From NCBI RefSeq assembly GCF_000763295.1, contig NZ_JRJE01000031.1:1-64000 (forward strand): a stretch of DNA of 64,000 bases. Direction: 5' to 3'. The translations under genes were made by a program, and so were the position numbers. The notes below the pieces were generated by a model. That model saw nothing but the letters and a program-made list of their open reading frames with translations. It made no database searches and was not told the DNA's origin. The DNA is from Thalassospira australica. GTDB taxonomy: Bacteria > Pseudomonadota > Alphaproteobacteria > Rhodospirillales > Thalassospiraceae. Of the stretch, positions 32,980 to 42,150 are shown piece after piece. Each line of letters opens with the position of its first letter. Positions within the stretch are counted from its first letter, which is position 1.

Positions 32980-34836
32980 TTAGGTCCTGCCCCTAAGTTC
33001 TGGTGGAACCGTATAAAGTGCGGTCGATACGTGACGACCGCGCAAGAGTACTTCGCCTGCTTTCGTCGCTCTATCCGGGGTTGTCAACAGGTTACGTGTG
33101 CTTTCAGAAATCAGGATGTCGGTGCCAAGGACCTTGTTTTCCTGTTCCAGACGCGACGCCGTATTGACGGCATCCCCATGGACAGTAAAGGACAGGCGTG
33201 CCTTTGCCCCGACGTTCCCGGCAACCATTGAACCGGTGTTGACCCCGCAGCGAACTTTCAGGTCAAGTCCCTGGAATGTTCTGTTTTTGACTTGTTGTTG
33301 CAAGGCAATGGCACTGTCAAGTGCCGCGTCGGCATGATTGTCCAGGTCGTTGAACACGTTATAAACCGCAAGGATTGCGTCGCCCTGGAATTGTGTGATG
33401 ATTCCGCCGCTGCTTTCAATAATGTGGGTTGCACAATCGAAATAGTCATTGAGCATTGCGATGATCTGTTCCGGATCAAGGGCCTCGCACATGGATGTGA
33501 AGCCGGCGATATCGACAAACAGTACCGTGGCCTCGGACTGTTGTGGTGGAAGGACTCCGGAATCATTTCCTGATGCCAGAAGCTTCTTGGCGATGGATTG
33601 CGGAACGAATTTACCAAACAGACTGGTGATACGTTCGCGGTCGTGAACCGCCATCATCATGTGATTAAATGACCGCGCAGCATCGTCATATTCCCTAATC
33701 AGGCTGCCTTCGAGCTGCGGGACATCAATCGATGCGATGTCTTCGTCCTCAAAGGCGCGTGCTGCGCTGGCAAACCGACGAATGGGTTTGGTGAACTGTC
33801 GGGACAGAATAACTGCAACGATGACCGACAGAACGAAAACCCCGCCACCCAGAATGGATGCCAGAACAAGTCGGTTCCATTCATCGTCAAAAAGCTCTTC
33901 GTCGAAATGCATGCCAATGATGACCGGCGAAATCGCGGCGTCCAGAACCTGACGTGTGACAATCAGGTGATATTGGTCGTCAAGGTCAAGGCCTGCCAGT
34001 TTGATGCCGCTGCTTTGGCGCTCGTCATTCGGATCAAGCTGTATGTTTTCGGATTTGCCAAGGTTGGCCAGTATGGGGTCGCCAATATCATGAATGGTCG
34101 GAAGTGGTATGGGGCTGCGCGCGATGTTTGCGCCGTTTACAAGCGCATTTGCCTTTGTTTCCCCCCAGTCACGTAAACGTGGATGGGCCATAACACGATT
34201 GCCACCGATCAGAATGAAGGGCGTGCCCGGAAGATCTTCGCGTCCGCGTATCAGGCTTTCCGACAGGCTGGAAAGCGACAGGTACTGGACAAAGGTTCCC
34301 AGATAGCGACCCTCATAAAACAGTGGCACCCAATTCGTCAGAACTGTGCGGTTAAAATGTGGGTCCCAACGCGGATAGGTGGTGTCATTTTTGATCGGCC
34401 CCCTAATATGGGCCAGTTCGGAAAACAGGATGTCATCAATGGGAAGGGTTCGGCGGATCGAGCTCATATCTTCCGGGTTGAAGCCAATAAACTGGCGTTC
34501 GTCAGTGACAAGGCCATAAGCCATGACATCCATATCTGCTGCTGCAAGAGCGCGCATTGCGTTCGTCCAGCCGTACTGAAAGCTAGGGTCCAGCGCGCCA
34601 CTGGACACCTGCTCAGACACCCAGTCTGAACGCTGTTCGACCTCAAGCATGCGCTCGCTCATGGTGCGTTGCACCGATGTCAGGTCGATATCGGCCAGCA
34701 TGACCCAAAGATTGCGGGTGTTTTCATAGGCGGTGCCAAGGCCGACATATAATGAAAGACCCACTCCAAAAGAGCTGGTCGCAATGAAGCCGGCAAGCAG
34801 GACAGAAAGAACAGAATATCTGCGTTTTGATGTCAC
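32980..34836 (-). CDS. Membrane class III nucleotide cyclase (paralogue B)
   Basis: The 618-residue protein has the same layout as its downstream neighbour: membrane helix, periplasmic sensor (about 35-325), second helix, HAMP-like linker (FTKPIRRFASAARAFE) and class III cyclase domain with FVDIAGFTSMCEA, TQFQGDAILAV and VNTASRLE. The start chosen is GTG at 34836, because GGAAG lies about nine bases upstream and the N-terminus then aligns with paralogue A. A longer ATG start at 34884 directly follows the Lrp stop (TAA-G-ATG) and would imply coupling. The periplasmic regions have diverged, suggesting different signals. Confidence 0.88.
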   Translation of the reverse strand: MTSKRRYSVLSVLLAGFIATSSFGVGLSLYVGLGTAYENTRNLWVMLADIDLTSVQRTMSERMLEVEQRSDWVSEQVSSGALDPSFQYGWTNAMRALAAADMDVMAYGLVTDERQFIGFNPEDMSSIRRTLPIDDILFSELAHIRGPIKNDTTYPRWDPHFNRTVLTNWVPLFYEGRYLGTFVQYLSLSSLSESLIRGREDLPGTPFILIGGNRVMAHPRLRDWGETKANALVNGANIARSPIPLPTIHDIGDPILANLGKSENIQLDPNDERQSSGIKLAGLDLDDQYHLIVTRQVLDAAISPVIIGMHFDEELFDDEWNRLVLASILGGGVFVLSVIVAVILSRQFTKPIRRFASAARAFEDEDIASIDVPQLEGSLIREYDDAARSFNHMMMAVHDRERITSLFGKFVPQSIAKKLLASGNDSGVLPPQQSEATVLFVDIAGFTSMCEALDPEQIIAMLNDYFDCATHIIESSGGIITQFQGDAILAVYNVFNDLDNHADAALDSAIALQQQVKNRTFQGLDLKVRCGVNTGSMVAGNVGAKARLSFTVHGDAVNTASRLEQENKVLGTDILISESTRNLLTTPDRATKAGEVLLRGRHVSTALYTVPPELRGRT

Positions 34837-34885
34837 TCGGGATTCTTCCAGAAAAAAAGAGGTTCCCCCCAACCTCGAGAACATC

Positions 34886-35323
34886 TTAGCGGCGATCGAA
34901 CTTGGTTGAAAGGATGATTGAACTTGATGTTCGTTTTATGCCGGTCATTTCCCCGATACGGTCAAGAACGCCGTCAAGTTCCTCGGGCGTGTTGGCGGCA
35001 ACTTCGGCAATCAGATCATATTCCCCCGAGACGGCCAAACAGCGAATGCAGTGCGGGATTTTTTGCAGGGCCCCGACAACACCGGCTGATTGCTTTTGTT
35101 CGAGCTGGATCATCACTTCGGCCACCAGAACCGGGCGGGCATCGTCACCCAATTGAACGGTGTAACCCTTGATGATGTGGGATTTCTCAAGTCTTTCCAA
35201 ACGTTCCTGAACGGCGCTGCGAGACAGGCCCACATCGCGCGCAAGCGCGGCGGTCGGAATTCGGGCATTTTCAAGCAATCGCGCAATCAGGCAGCGATCA
35301 ATTTCATCAAGCTGACGTTTCAT
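34886..35323 (-). CDS. Lrp/AsnC family transcriptional regulator
   Basis: The 145-residue protein has an N-terminal helix-turn-helix (about 5-60, LARDVGLSRSAVQERLERLE) and a C-terminal RAM ligand-binding domain (about 70-140, AVSGEYDLIAEVAANTPEEL). It is divergent from a saccharopine/lysine dehydrogenase-like gene across a 170-base promoter region, so an amino acid related to lysine is a likely effector. Two cyclase genes lie downstream on the same strand. Confidence 0.92.
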   Translation of the reverse strand: MKRQLDEIDRCLIARLLENARIPTAALARDVGLSRSAVQERLERLEKSHIIKGYTVQLGDDARPVLVAEVMIQLEQKQSAGVVGALQKIPHCIRCLAVSGEYDLIAEVAANTPEELDGVLDRIGEMTGIKRTSSSIILSTKFDRR

Positions 35324-35492
35324 CGGTTCTACCCATTAAAATGATGGGTTTTTATTTCCTTTTGACAGTATCGCCGGGTTGCAAGCGTGAGTCCAGCGGC
35401 GGACGATAAACAGGTAATATCAAAACACTATCAGGGCGGACAGGCGTTCACGGTTCACTGTGATCTTGTCTGACTAAATGGGAGCTACAAAA

Positions 35493-36575
35493 ATGAAAAA
35501 GATCTTGGTGCTTGGTGCTGGGAAAATCGGTCGAATTGCTGCGGTAATGCTAAATGAAAGCGGCGACTATGCAGTGACCTTGGCCGATTCCAGTGGGGAA
35601 ATGCTGGAGTTGTGCGCCCCGGATGACGCAGGGACCCTTGTTCGGGTTGATGTTTCCGATAAAGACGCATTGATGGATGTGGCCAAGGGGCATGATGCGA
35701 TCATTTCGACCTGCCCATTTTTCCTTAATGTTGCGATTGCCCGTGTGGCACGTGCGGTCGGTGCATCCTATTTCGACGTTACCGAAGATGTTGAAACCAC
35801 GCGCGCCATTCGCGAGATTTCCAAGGATGCCGATGGGGCGTTTGTGCCCCAATGCGGTTTGGCGCCGGGGTTCATCTCTGTTGCGGCACATGATCTGTTT
35901 AAACGGTTTGACCACGTAAATAAATTGCGTCTGCGCGTTGGTGCCTTGCCGCAAAACCCCACCAACCGTTTGAAATATAATCTGACCTGGTCGACCGATG
36001 GTTTGATCAACGAATATCTGAACCCGTGCGAAGCCATCCTGAATGGTAAACGTGTCGAGGTGTTGCCGCTTGAAGGTTATGAGCGTTTCACGATCGATGG
36101 AACGGAATATGAAGCATTCAATACATCCGGTGGTGTCGGTGCGTTGTGTGACATGCTTGAAGGCAAGGTGGATAACCTTGATTACAAAACAGTGCGTTAT
36201 CCGGGACATCAGGAAATTCTGAAAATCCTGATTGAGGATCTCAAGCTTGGCGAACGCCCCGAAATGATGAAGGAAATTTTTGAAAACGCACTGCCTCTGA
36301 CCAAGCAGGATGTTATCGTAATTTTTGCCGCTGCCGTTGGTACACGACGGGGCGAGCTGTGCGAAGAAAGCGTCATTCGCAAGGTACATGGCGCCAGTGT
36401 CGGTGGTCAGGACTGGTCTGCAATTCAGATTACGACATCGGCCGGGCTGTGCGCGGCGATGGATATGGTGATGACCGGTAAGCTGCCCACCAAAGGTTAT
36501 GTCCGACAGGAAGAAATCCCGTTGGACGCGTTTCTGGCCAACCGGTTTGGGCGCTATTTCGGGCAGGAAACCTGA
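35493..36575 (+). CDS. Saccharopine dehydrogenase family protein, possibly lysine 6-dehydrogenase
   Basis: The 360-residue oxidoreductase has an N-terminal Rossmann motif (VLGAGKIGRIAA, residues 5-16) and a C-terminal saccharopine dehydrogenase domain. The PQCGLAPGF segment and the YRTVRYPGH-like stretch (YKTVRYPGHQEIL) match the compact single-domain enzymes of this family, including bacterial lysine 6-dehydrogenase. It would oxidise lysine or a related amino acid with NAD(P). The ATG at 35493 follows GGGAGC. Divergence from an Lrp-type regulator supports an amino acid catabolic role. Carboxynorspermidine-type activity is an alternative. Confidence 0.82.
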   Translation: MKKILVLGAGKIGRIAAVMLNESGDYAVTLADSSGEMLELCAPDDAGTLVRVDVSDKDALMDVAKGHDAIISTCPFFLNVAIARVARAVGASYFDVTEDVETTRAIREISKDADGAFVPQCGLAPGFISVAAHDLFKRFDHVNKLRLRVGALPQNPTNRLKYNLTWSTDGLINEYLNPCEAILNGKRVEVLPLEGYERFTIDGTEYEAFNTSGGVGALCDMLEGKVDNLDYKTVRYPGHQEILKILIEDLKLGERPEMMKEIFENALPLTKQDVIVIFAAAVGTRRGELCEESVIRKVHGASVGGQDWSAIQITTSAGLCAAMDMVMTGKLPTKGYVRQEEIPLDAFLANRFGRYFGQET

Positions 36576-36619
36576 CCCCGGAACGCTTGCACGGCAGTAA
36601 TTGGCTGTCGCGACGAAGC

Positions 36620-36658
36620 AAAACCCCTTGGAGAAATCTGAGGGGTTTTCATTTTATT
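36620..36658 (+). terminator. Terminator of the saccharopine dehydrogenase-like gene
   Basis: AAAACCCCT (36620-36628) pairs with AGGGGTTTT (36641-36649), followed by CATTTTATT, 45 bases after the stop. Confidence 0.8.
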
Positions 36659-36748
36659 CAATTGGTTGTCGTTGATTTTTGGTGTTGTTTGTGAAGCTTG
36701 GGGGAGGTCGTGTTTTATAATTTAGATCATGTGCAAGATGAGTTGGTT

Positions 36749-36770
36749 TTTGCCAAAAAATTATGGCAAA
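36749..36770. promoter_or_regulatory. TTTGCCA-N8-TGGCAAA operator-like dyad
   Basis: A perfect 7-bp inverted repeat with an 8-base AT-only spacer lies 50 bases before the TPR gene. Spacing fits a dimeric helix-turn-helix regulator. Confidence 0.5.
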
Positions 36771-36819
36771 GACGTGGTTTGTTAACGCTTGAACTTTATG
36801 GTCAGATCATAGGTTCCTC

Positions 36820-39276
36820 TTGGGTAATAGGTATTTCTTGTCTGATTTTGCTGACATCTACCGTTCTGCTTTGAACCTGTATGAGACAGGCCGTTACACG
36901 GAAGCAGAAGAATCCTGCCAGCGGATCATCCGTTCATTTCCGCAGGCGGCTGAAGCCATGCATCTGGCAGGCCTTGTCGCCATGCGTCATGGCAATCAGG
37001 GGCTGGCGGCAGAACGGATGGGCAGGGCAGCAATTGCTGATGCCAACAGTGCTGAAATTCAACACGATCACGCACAGGCACTAAAGGCGATTGGCAAATT
37101 ACGCGACGCCATTGGTGCCTTCAAACGGGCCATTCGTTTGTGTCCGGACGCACCGGCACTTTATTGCAATATTGCCAACACCTATCGCCAGCTTGATGAC
37201 CTTGAAAACGCGCATCAGAACTATAAACAGGCGCTGGAACTGGCCCCTGATATCGCCGAGATCCATGCCAATTTCGCAGCTTGCCAATATGCGATGGGGG
37301 ATATTTCTGGTGCGGAAAAATCCTGTTTGACGGCTCTTAAGTTACAGGACGATATCGTCAATGCGCTGGTGTTGATTGGTCTTATTCGTCTTGACCAGGG
37401 ACGCACCGTGTCCGCCAGCGAGCCGCTGCGTCGTGCCCTTTCAATCGAGCCGGGGAACCCACGGGCATTGACCGCCTATGGCGATGCGCTTTTCCGGCTT
37501 GGTCAGTTCGCCGGGGCGCAACACTGTTTGCGTCAGGTTCTGGCGCTTGATCCCGATGATGCCAAGGCACGCCGAACACTTGCGTTGCTTAATTTGCGGG
37601 TTGGGCAGGGCACAGAGGCCATCGGTGCGTTAGAACCGCTTGTGGCGGAAAATCCCGATGATCCGCAATTGCTTCTGATGATGGGTGAGGCGCTTAGTCT
37701 TGTTGGTCGTCACAGCGAAGCCGTTGAGCGATTTGGCGCAGCCATCGGGGCGGGTGGCGGTGATGACGCTGTTTTCCGCCTTGCTGTTGAATTGGCCGAA
37801 GAAGGTGACACAGGTTCCGCGCAATCGGTGCTGCAGAACGGTATCGATCGCAAGATTGCCTCGGGCGAAAATACCATCCTGTTCAGAACAGCGCGCAGGT
37901 TGCTGTTTGCACCGGTTCCGACAGATCTGGCAGCCCAGAACGATGAAGTCGTACGCGACCTTCTTGATGATACGCTTGATGACGATGCGTTGGAGCCTGA
38001 TCTGGAATTTGTTGGTACCGAACCGATTGACCCGATTGTGCTAACGCGTTTCCCGCCGGTGTGGCGCGCGGCCTTGCGCCCGGAAGGCGACAAGCAGTTG
38101 CGCGCGGTCGGGCATTACTGGGAACGGCTGGTGTCGGGCTATGACGTGCCTGAAGTCAGTTCCGAACCATCACGCAATGGTGGCAAGATCCGGATCGGTA
38201 TTGTGTCGGCCAATATGTGCGACAACGGCATTGGCCGATGGATTGTTGGCCTTGCTGAGGCGATTGATCGTGACCGGTTTGATATCACCGTCATCCGCCC
38301 GCCAACAGGCGAAGATGATATTACCGTGCGCATTGATCAACATGCCGATCTTGTCGTGCCTCTGCCGCTTGATCCATTGCATTCTGCGCGCGTGATTTCG
38401 GGCCTTGGCCTTGATGTGTTGCATTACATCGACCCGCAGGCGGATGCCTATACCATGTTGCTGGCAAGCTGGCGCTTGGCACCGCTTCAGGTTTCCGGTG
38501 GCGGGATCGCAGCAACCAGCGGACTTTCCAATATCGACTATCATTTCATTGCCGAAGATTGGGAAACCGCAGGCGGTGAAAAACGCTTTAGCGAGAAGCT
38601 CATCCGTCTTCCGGGGCTGTTTGTAAATGCAAGCCCGCCAGAAGCCGTAGAGATGTCGGCGACAGATTTGCAACGCCGCTGGCGACTGGCGCAGGATCGC
38701 AATACATATTTGTGTCCGCAGCCGCTGGATGTGCTGACCGCGGAATTTGATCCATTGATCGCCGAAATCCTGCGCCTGGATGAAACAGCGGAACTTCTGC
38801 TGATTGCACCGGAACGTGACAGTTGGGATGCTGCGTGGGGACGGCGGTTTGCCGTTAATCATGCTGATGTCGCAGGTCGGATGCGGTTTGTTAACGTGCG
38901 CAACCGCGCAGATTTGCTGTCGCTGCTATGTGCTGTGGATGTGGTGCTTGAAAGCCCGGCCTGGAATGATGCGATGTTGGCATTTGATTGCCTTGGGCTT
39001 GGTGTGCCGCTTGTGACGTTGCCGGGGAATGCCGCAAGATCGCGGCGCAGTCATACCTGTTATCGCCAGATTTCAGTCTTTGATTGTGTTGCGTATCATT
39101 CTGCCGATTTTGTCGATACAGCTCTTACTTTGGCAACAGACAAGCGCCGTCGATCTGTGGTGTCCCACGCGATTAAAAGCCGTTCACATATTCTGTTCGG
39201 ACAGAAGTCATCCTTTGATGCCTATATGCAGTTTCTTGAAAACTGCATCTCCGTACCCGCAGACAAGGTGATGTGA
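36820..39276 (+). CDS. TPR protein with degenerate GT41 (OGT-like) C-terminal domain
   Basis: The 818-residue protein has about nine tetratricopeptide repeats (residues 10-350), such as YRQLDDLENAHQNYKQALEL. An acidic linker (about 375-400, DDTLDDDALEPDLE) follows, then an OGT-type glycosyltransferase region (about 445-800). The region starts RIGIVSANMCDNGIGR, where GT41 enzymes normally have an aspartate/His motif such as DFxxHxVG; here the His position is Asn-Gly. Later OGT-like parts are ISGLGLDVLHYIDPQ and LGLGVPLVTLPG. It may glycosylate proteins or have become a scaffold. Start is TTG at 36820 (AGG six bases upstream) or TTG at 36838. Confidence 0.75.
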   Translation: MGNRYFLSDFADIYRSALNLYETGRYTEAEESCQRIIRSFPQAAEAMHLAGLVAMRHGNQGLAAERMGRAAIADANSAEIQHDHAQALKAIGKLRDAIGAFKRAIRLCPDAPALYCNIANTYRQLDDLENAHQNYKQALELAPDIAEIHANFAACQYAMGDISGAEKSCLTALKLQDDIVNALVLIGLIRLDQGRTVSASEPLRRALSIEPGNPRALTAYGDALFRLGQFAGAQHCLRQVLALDPDDAKARRTLALLNLRVGQGTEAIGALEPLVAENPDDPQLLLMMGEALSLVGRHSEAVERFGAAIGAGGGDDAVFRLAVELAEEGDTGSAQSVLQNGIDRKIASGENTILFRTARRLLFAPVPTDLAAQNDEVVRDLLDDTLDDDALEPDLEFVGTEPIDPIVLTRFPPVWRAALRPEGDKQLRAVGHYWERLVSGYDVPEVSSEPSRNGGKIRIGIVSANMCDNGIGRWIVGLAEAIDRDRFDITVIRPPTGEDDITVRIDQHADLVVPLPLDPLHSARVISGLGLDVLHYIDPQADAYTMLLASWRLAPLQVSGGGIAATSGLSNIDYHFIAEDWETAGGEKRFSEKLIRLPGLFVNASPPEAVEMSATDLQRRWRLAQDRNTYLCPQPLDVLTAEFDPLIAEILRLDETAELLLIAPERDSWDAAWGRRFAVNHADVAGRMRFVNVRNRADLLSLLCAVDVVLESPAWNDAMLAFDCLGLGVPLVTLPGNAARSRRSHTCYRQISVFDCVAYHSADFVDTALTLATDKRRRSVVSHAIKSRSHILFGQKSSFDAYMQFLENCISVPADKVM

Positions 39277-39298
39277 TCTTCTGCGAACGTCGCGTTGA

Positions 39299-39802
39299 TC
39301 AGCTAAGCGCGTCAATATCAGCGTCGGACAAGGCGGCCGGAACGATGGTTAACGGCAGGCGGAGCTGACCAACCGTATCGCTTTTGGTCAGGGCTGTAAT
39401 CAGGGGGCCGGGGCCTTCGGTTGTGGTACCTGCGGCAAGAACAAGGATCGAGATTTGTTCTTCTTCATCAAGCAGGGTTAACAGTTCATCCTTAAGTCGA
39501 CCTTCGCGAATGAAAAGAAGTGGCATGCTGCCGGTTTGTTCGTGGACGTATGCGGCAAGTTCGTGCACGCGGGATTCAGCCTCATCGCGGGCTTCTTCCT
39601 GCATTAGGTCACCAACGGCCATCCAGTGCTGGAATTCAGCAGGTTCAATGACGCTCAGAAGGGCCACGCGACCACCGGTATGTTGTGCACGACGGCAGGC
39701 ATAGCGGAGCGCTTTTGTCATTTCATCGCTGTCATCAACGACAACAAGAAATGTTCTGTTGGAAGAGGCGCGGAGTTCCTGATCGGCATCGTATGAAGGC
39801 AT
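39299..39802 (-). CDS. Universal stress protein family
   Basis: The 167-residue protein has one Usp domain: FLVVVDDSDEMTKALRYACRRAQ at the N-terminus, LLSVIEP, and the late segment LAAGTTTEGPGPLITALT. The ATP-binding G-x2-G-x9-G-S/T pattern is not clean here, so nucleotide binding is doubtful. It is convergent with the TPR gene and separate from the sulfur cluster upstream. Confidence 0.85.
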   Translation of the reverse strand: MPSYDADQELRASSNRTFLVVVDDSDEMTKALRYACRRAQHTGGRVALLSVIEPAEFQHWMAVGDLMQEEARDEAESRVHELAAYVHEQTGSMPLLFIREGRLKDELLTLLDEEEQISILVLAAGTTTEGPGPLITALTKSDTVGQLRLPLTIVPAALSDADIDALS

Positions 39803-40031
39803 ATGGGTTCTCTGAACAGTTTCACGAAACCGCTACGATACTGAACAGATGTGGGACTGTTGTTACGAGCGGACCGTTAAAGTGTGCCGCAACTCAATGC
39901 CCGTTTCCAAGCCATTTTTCCTGAAACGGCAGAGATTTATCCGTTGCACACTGTCAGGAAATAATGCCGCATTTGCGAAATCACAAGGACCAAAAGGCCG
40001 CTCGGTGAGAGGAAACCGGTGTAAAGCGCTG

Positions 40032-40811
40032 TTAGCGTTTGCGGAATGCGACGCTGGCAATCCAGCCTGCAATCACCGCAATAATGACGGCAATTATCCC
40101 ATACAACGCCGAGTAACGATGGGCGAATTCATAGACTTCTGCGCTGATGCCGGTTTTGGAAACCACCAGTGGCGTGGTTTTCACACCAACAATTTTCCCA
40201 GAGCGCACAAGATACACATTGATGGTGTATGTGCCGGTTGGTGTGTTGGCCGGAAAGTGGATGTCGGTTCGAAATAACTGATTGGAAAGAAAGCTGATTT
40301 TTGCCGGACGTTCGCCAAACAATCCCGCTGTCTGCATGTTGCGTACCAGTGCCTCACGATAGACGTTATGATCGTCGTCGGTGAGGTCGCTTTCGGCGAC
40401 GAAGCGCTGGTTCTGCAGTCCGATGCGATAGTCGATCAAGACGTCTTGCGGCGCAATTGTGTCAATTGGACGGTTTGACGCACTGGCATAATAGGACGGG
40501 ACATTTTTGTAACGCGCACTTTCGCTGTTGACCCAGATGCCGATTTTGCGCTCTTTGCGGCGTACGACCATGTCCTGATCCGGCCCGCGAACGGTGACAA
40601 TAACGTCGCCTTCGTTTTCAACTGCACCAAACAGCAACACCTTCGTGCCGGTAAACCCCGTGGTGATGGCCACCAGATGATTTGACAGGTCGACAACAAG
40701 TGGGTCGGCCGATGCCTTTTTTGCGGTGATGCCCAATGCAAGAATCGGCAAGGCCAAAGTCAGGGCGACAAGCAGGATGGGTGCCATAAGAATGCGCATG
40801 GAAACCGACAT
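40032..40811 (-). CDS. TIGR02186 family membrane protein
   Basis: The 259-residue protein has a signal-like N-terminal helix, a periplasmic beta-rich domain (VVDLSNHLVAITTGFTGTKVLLFGAV, conserved in the family) and a C-terminal helix (about 230-252). This family is nearly always coupled to TauE/SafE-type transporters in alphaproteobacteria, as here: its ATG overlaps the TGA of the transporter gene (TGATG). It is a probable accessory of sulfur anion export. Function unproven. Confidence 0.88.
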   Translation of the reverse strand: MSVSMRILMAPILLVALTLALPILALGITAKKASADPLVVDLSNHLVAITTGFTGTKVLLFGAVENEGDVIVTVRGPDQDMVVRRKERKIGIWVNSESARYKNVPSYYASASNRPIDTIAPQDVLIDYRIGLQNQRFVAESDLTDDDHNVYREALVRNMQTAGLFGERPAKISFLSNQLFRTDIHFPANTPTGTYTINVYLVRSGKIVGVKTTPLVVSKTGISAEVYEFAHRYSALYGIIAVIIAVIAGWIASVAFRKR

Positions 40812-41734
40812 CACAGGTCCCCCGGCATGATCGAGTAAAGGTCTTTGGGTTCAATCACCAAATCAAACAACAGCTTCAAGCACACAGACAGGACCAAGAG
40901 GCCCAGCAGAGCACGCAGATGTTCCGCCTTAAGTCGGGAGCCAAATTGTGCGCCAAACTGCGCACCGATTACCCCGCCGATAAGCAACAGGATAGCAAGA
41001 GCCACATCAACGGTTTGCGTTTGCACCGATTGAAGGAAGGTGACGTTGGCTGTAACAAAGATGATTTGAAACAGCGACGTCCCAATCACGACACCGGTTG
41101 GCATGCCCAGCAAATAAATCATGGCAGGAACCATAACAAATCCGCCGCCAACCCCCATCAGGGCGGTCAACATGCCAACGAAGAACCCGATGGCAAGGGG
41201 AAGCAGCGCGCTGATGTAAAGCCCGGAGCGATAAAAACGCATCTTGAATGGCAGGCCGTGAATGAAGCTGTGTTGATGTTTCTTTGACCGGCGGATCGGG
41301 CCACCTCTGCGCCGGGTGCGGAAAATCGCCCGGGTCGCCTCAAACAGCATCATGCCGCCAATGATTCCAAGAAAGATCACATAGCATAGCGAAATCACAA
41401 GATCGATCTGACCAAGGGACCGTAACCAGGCAAAGACCCAAACACCAACCGTGGAGCCAACAATACCGCCACCCAACAGAACAAGGCCCATCTTGAGATC
41501 GACATTGCCACGTTTCCAATGGGCAAAGACTCCAGATACCGATGATGCAACGATCTGGTTGGCTGCTGTCGCCACCGATACTGCCGGGGGAATACCGTAA
41601 AAAATCAAAAGCGGGGTAATCAGAAAGCCCCCACCGACGCCAAACAGGCCAGACAAAAAGCCGACCCCGCCGCCCAGTCCCAGAATAAGGAATATATTTA
41701 CCGATATCTCGGCAATCGGGAGATAGATTTGCAT
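40811..41734 (-). CDS. TauE/SafE family sulfite exporter
   Basis: The 307-residue membrane protein has eight or so helices in two related halves. The paired motifs GLFGVGGGFLITPLL and ALMGVGGGFVMVPAM are the TauE/SafE signatures. It is expected to export sulfite, sulfoacetate or a related anion. The start MQIYLPIAEI is chosen by family shape; the longer frame to 41809 adds unrelated residues and no start has a good Shine-Dalgarno. It is coupled to the TIGR02186 gene and divergent from a TusA-type sulfurtransferase. Confidence 0.92.
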   Translation of the reverse strand: MQIYLPIAEISVNIFLILGLGGGVGFLSGLFGVGGGFLITPLLIFYGIPPAVSVATAANQIVASSVSGVFAHWKRGNVDLKMGLVLLGGGIVGSTVGVWVFAWLRSLGQIDLVISLCYVIFLGIIGGMMLFEATRAIFRTRRRGGPIRRSKKHQHSFIHGLPFKMRFYRSGLYISALLPLAIGFFVGMLTALMGVGGGFVMVPAMIYLLGMPTGVVIGTSLFQIIFVTANVTFLQSVQTQTVDVALAILLLIGGVIGAQFGAQFGSRLKAEHLRALLGLLVLSVCLKLLFDLVIEPKDLYSIMPGDL

Positions 41735-41785
41735 CGTGGGTGGGCTAACAGCGTTTGATTGATTGTTGTTCTTCAGTCTAACATA

Positions 41786-41802
41786 TTGTGCAAATGCAAC
41801 AA
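41786..41802. promoter_or_regulatory. Imperfect dyad in the TauE/TusA divergent promoter
   Basis: TTG-TGCA-AA-TGCA-A-CAA is a near-palindrome in the 122-base region between divergent sulfur genes, 54 bases before the TusA start. It may bind a sulfur-responsive regulator. Confidence 0.35.
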
Positions 41803-41856
41803 TCGCCAATTACCGCTATATAGGGTGGCTACCAGCTTTTTTAAACAAGGGTTCTG

Positions 41857-42108
41857 ATGACGTCTTCTTCAAGCGATATTTATGATGCACTTCTTGATGC
41901 ACGTGGACTGATTTGTCCGATGCCGGTTCTCAAGGCGAAAAAGGCGCTGCGTAATGTGCCTGATGGCGGAACCCTTAAGGTGTTGGCAACGGATCCGGGC
42001 TCGGTTGCAGATATGAAATCTTTCTGCGAAATGACAGGAAACCGCCTGATTTTATCAGATCAAGACGGGGATGTTTTCGTTTATCATATCGAAAAAACTG
42101 CTACATAA
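41857..42108 (+). CDS. TusA family sulfurtransferase
   Basis: The 83-residue protein has the TusA core with catalytic cysteine in the CPMPVLKAKKAL motif (LDARGLICPMP, residues 14-24). It relays persulfide sulfur in the cytoplasm. A second cysteine (SFCEMTG) is typical of the fold. It is divergent from TauE-TIGR02186, suggesting joint control in sulfur handling rather than tRNA thiolation only. Confidence 0.93.
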   Translation: MTSSSSDIYDALLDARGLICPMPVLKAKKALRNVPDGGTLKVLATDPGSVADMKSFCEMTGNRLILSDQDGDVFVYHIEKTAT

Positions 42109-42150
42109 GCACGGCCCCGGAAACAAACCTGCTTACGTCCTGCCCCTAGA

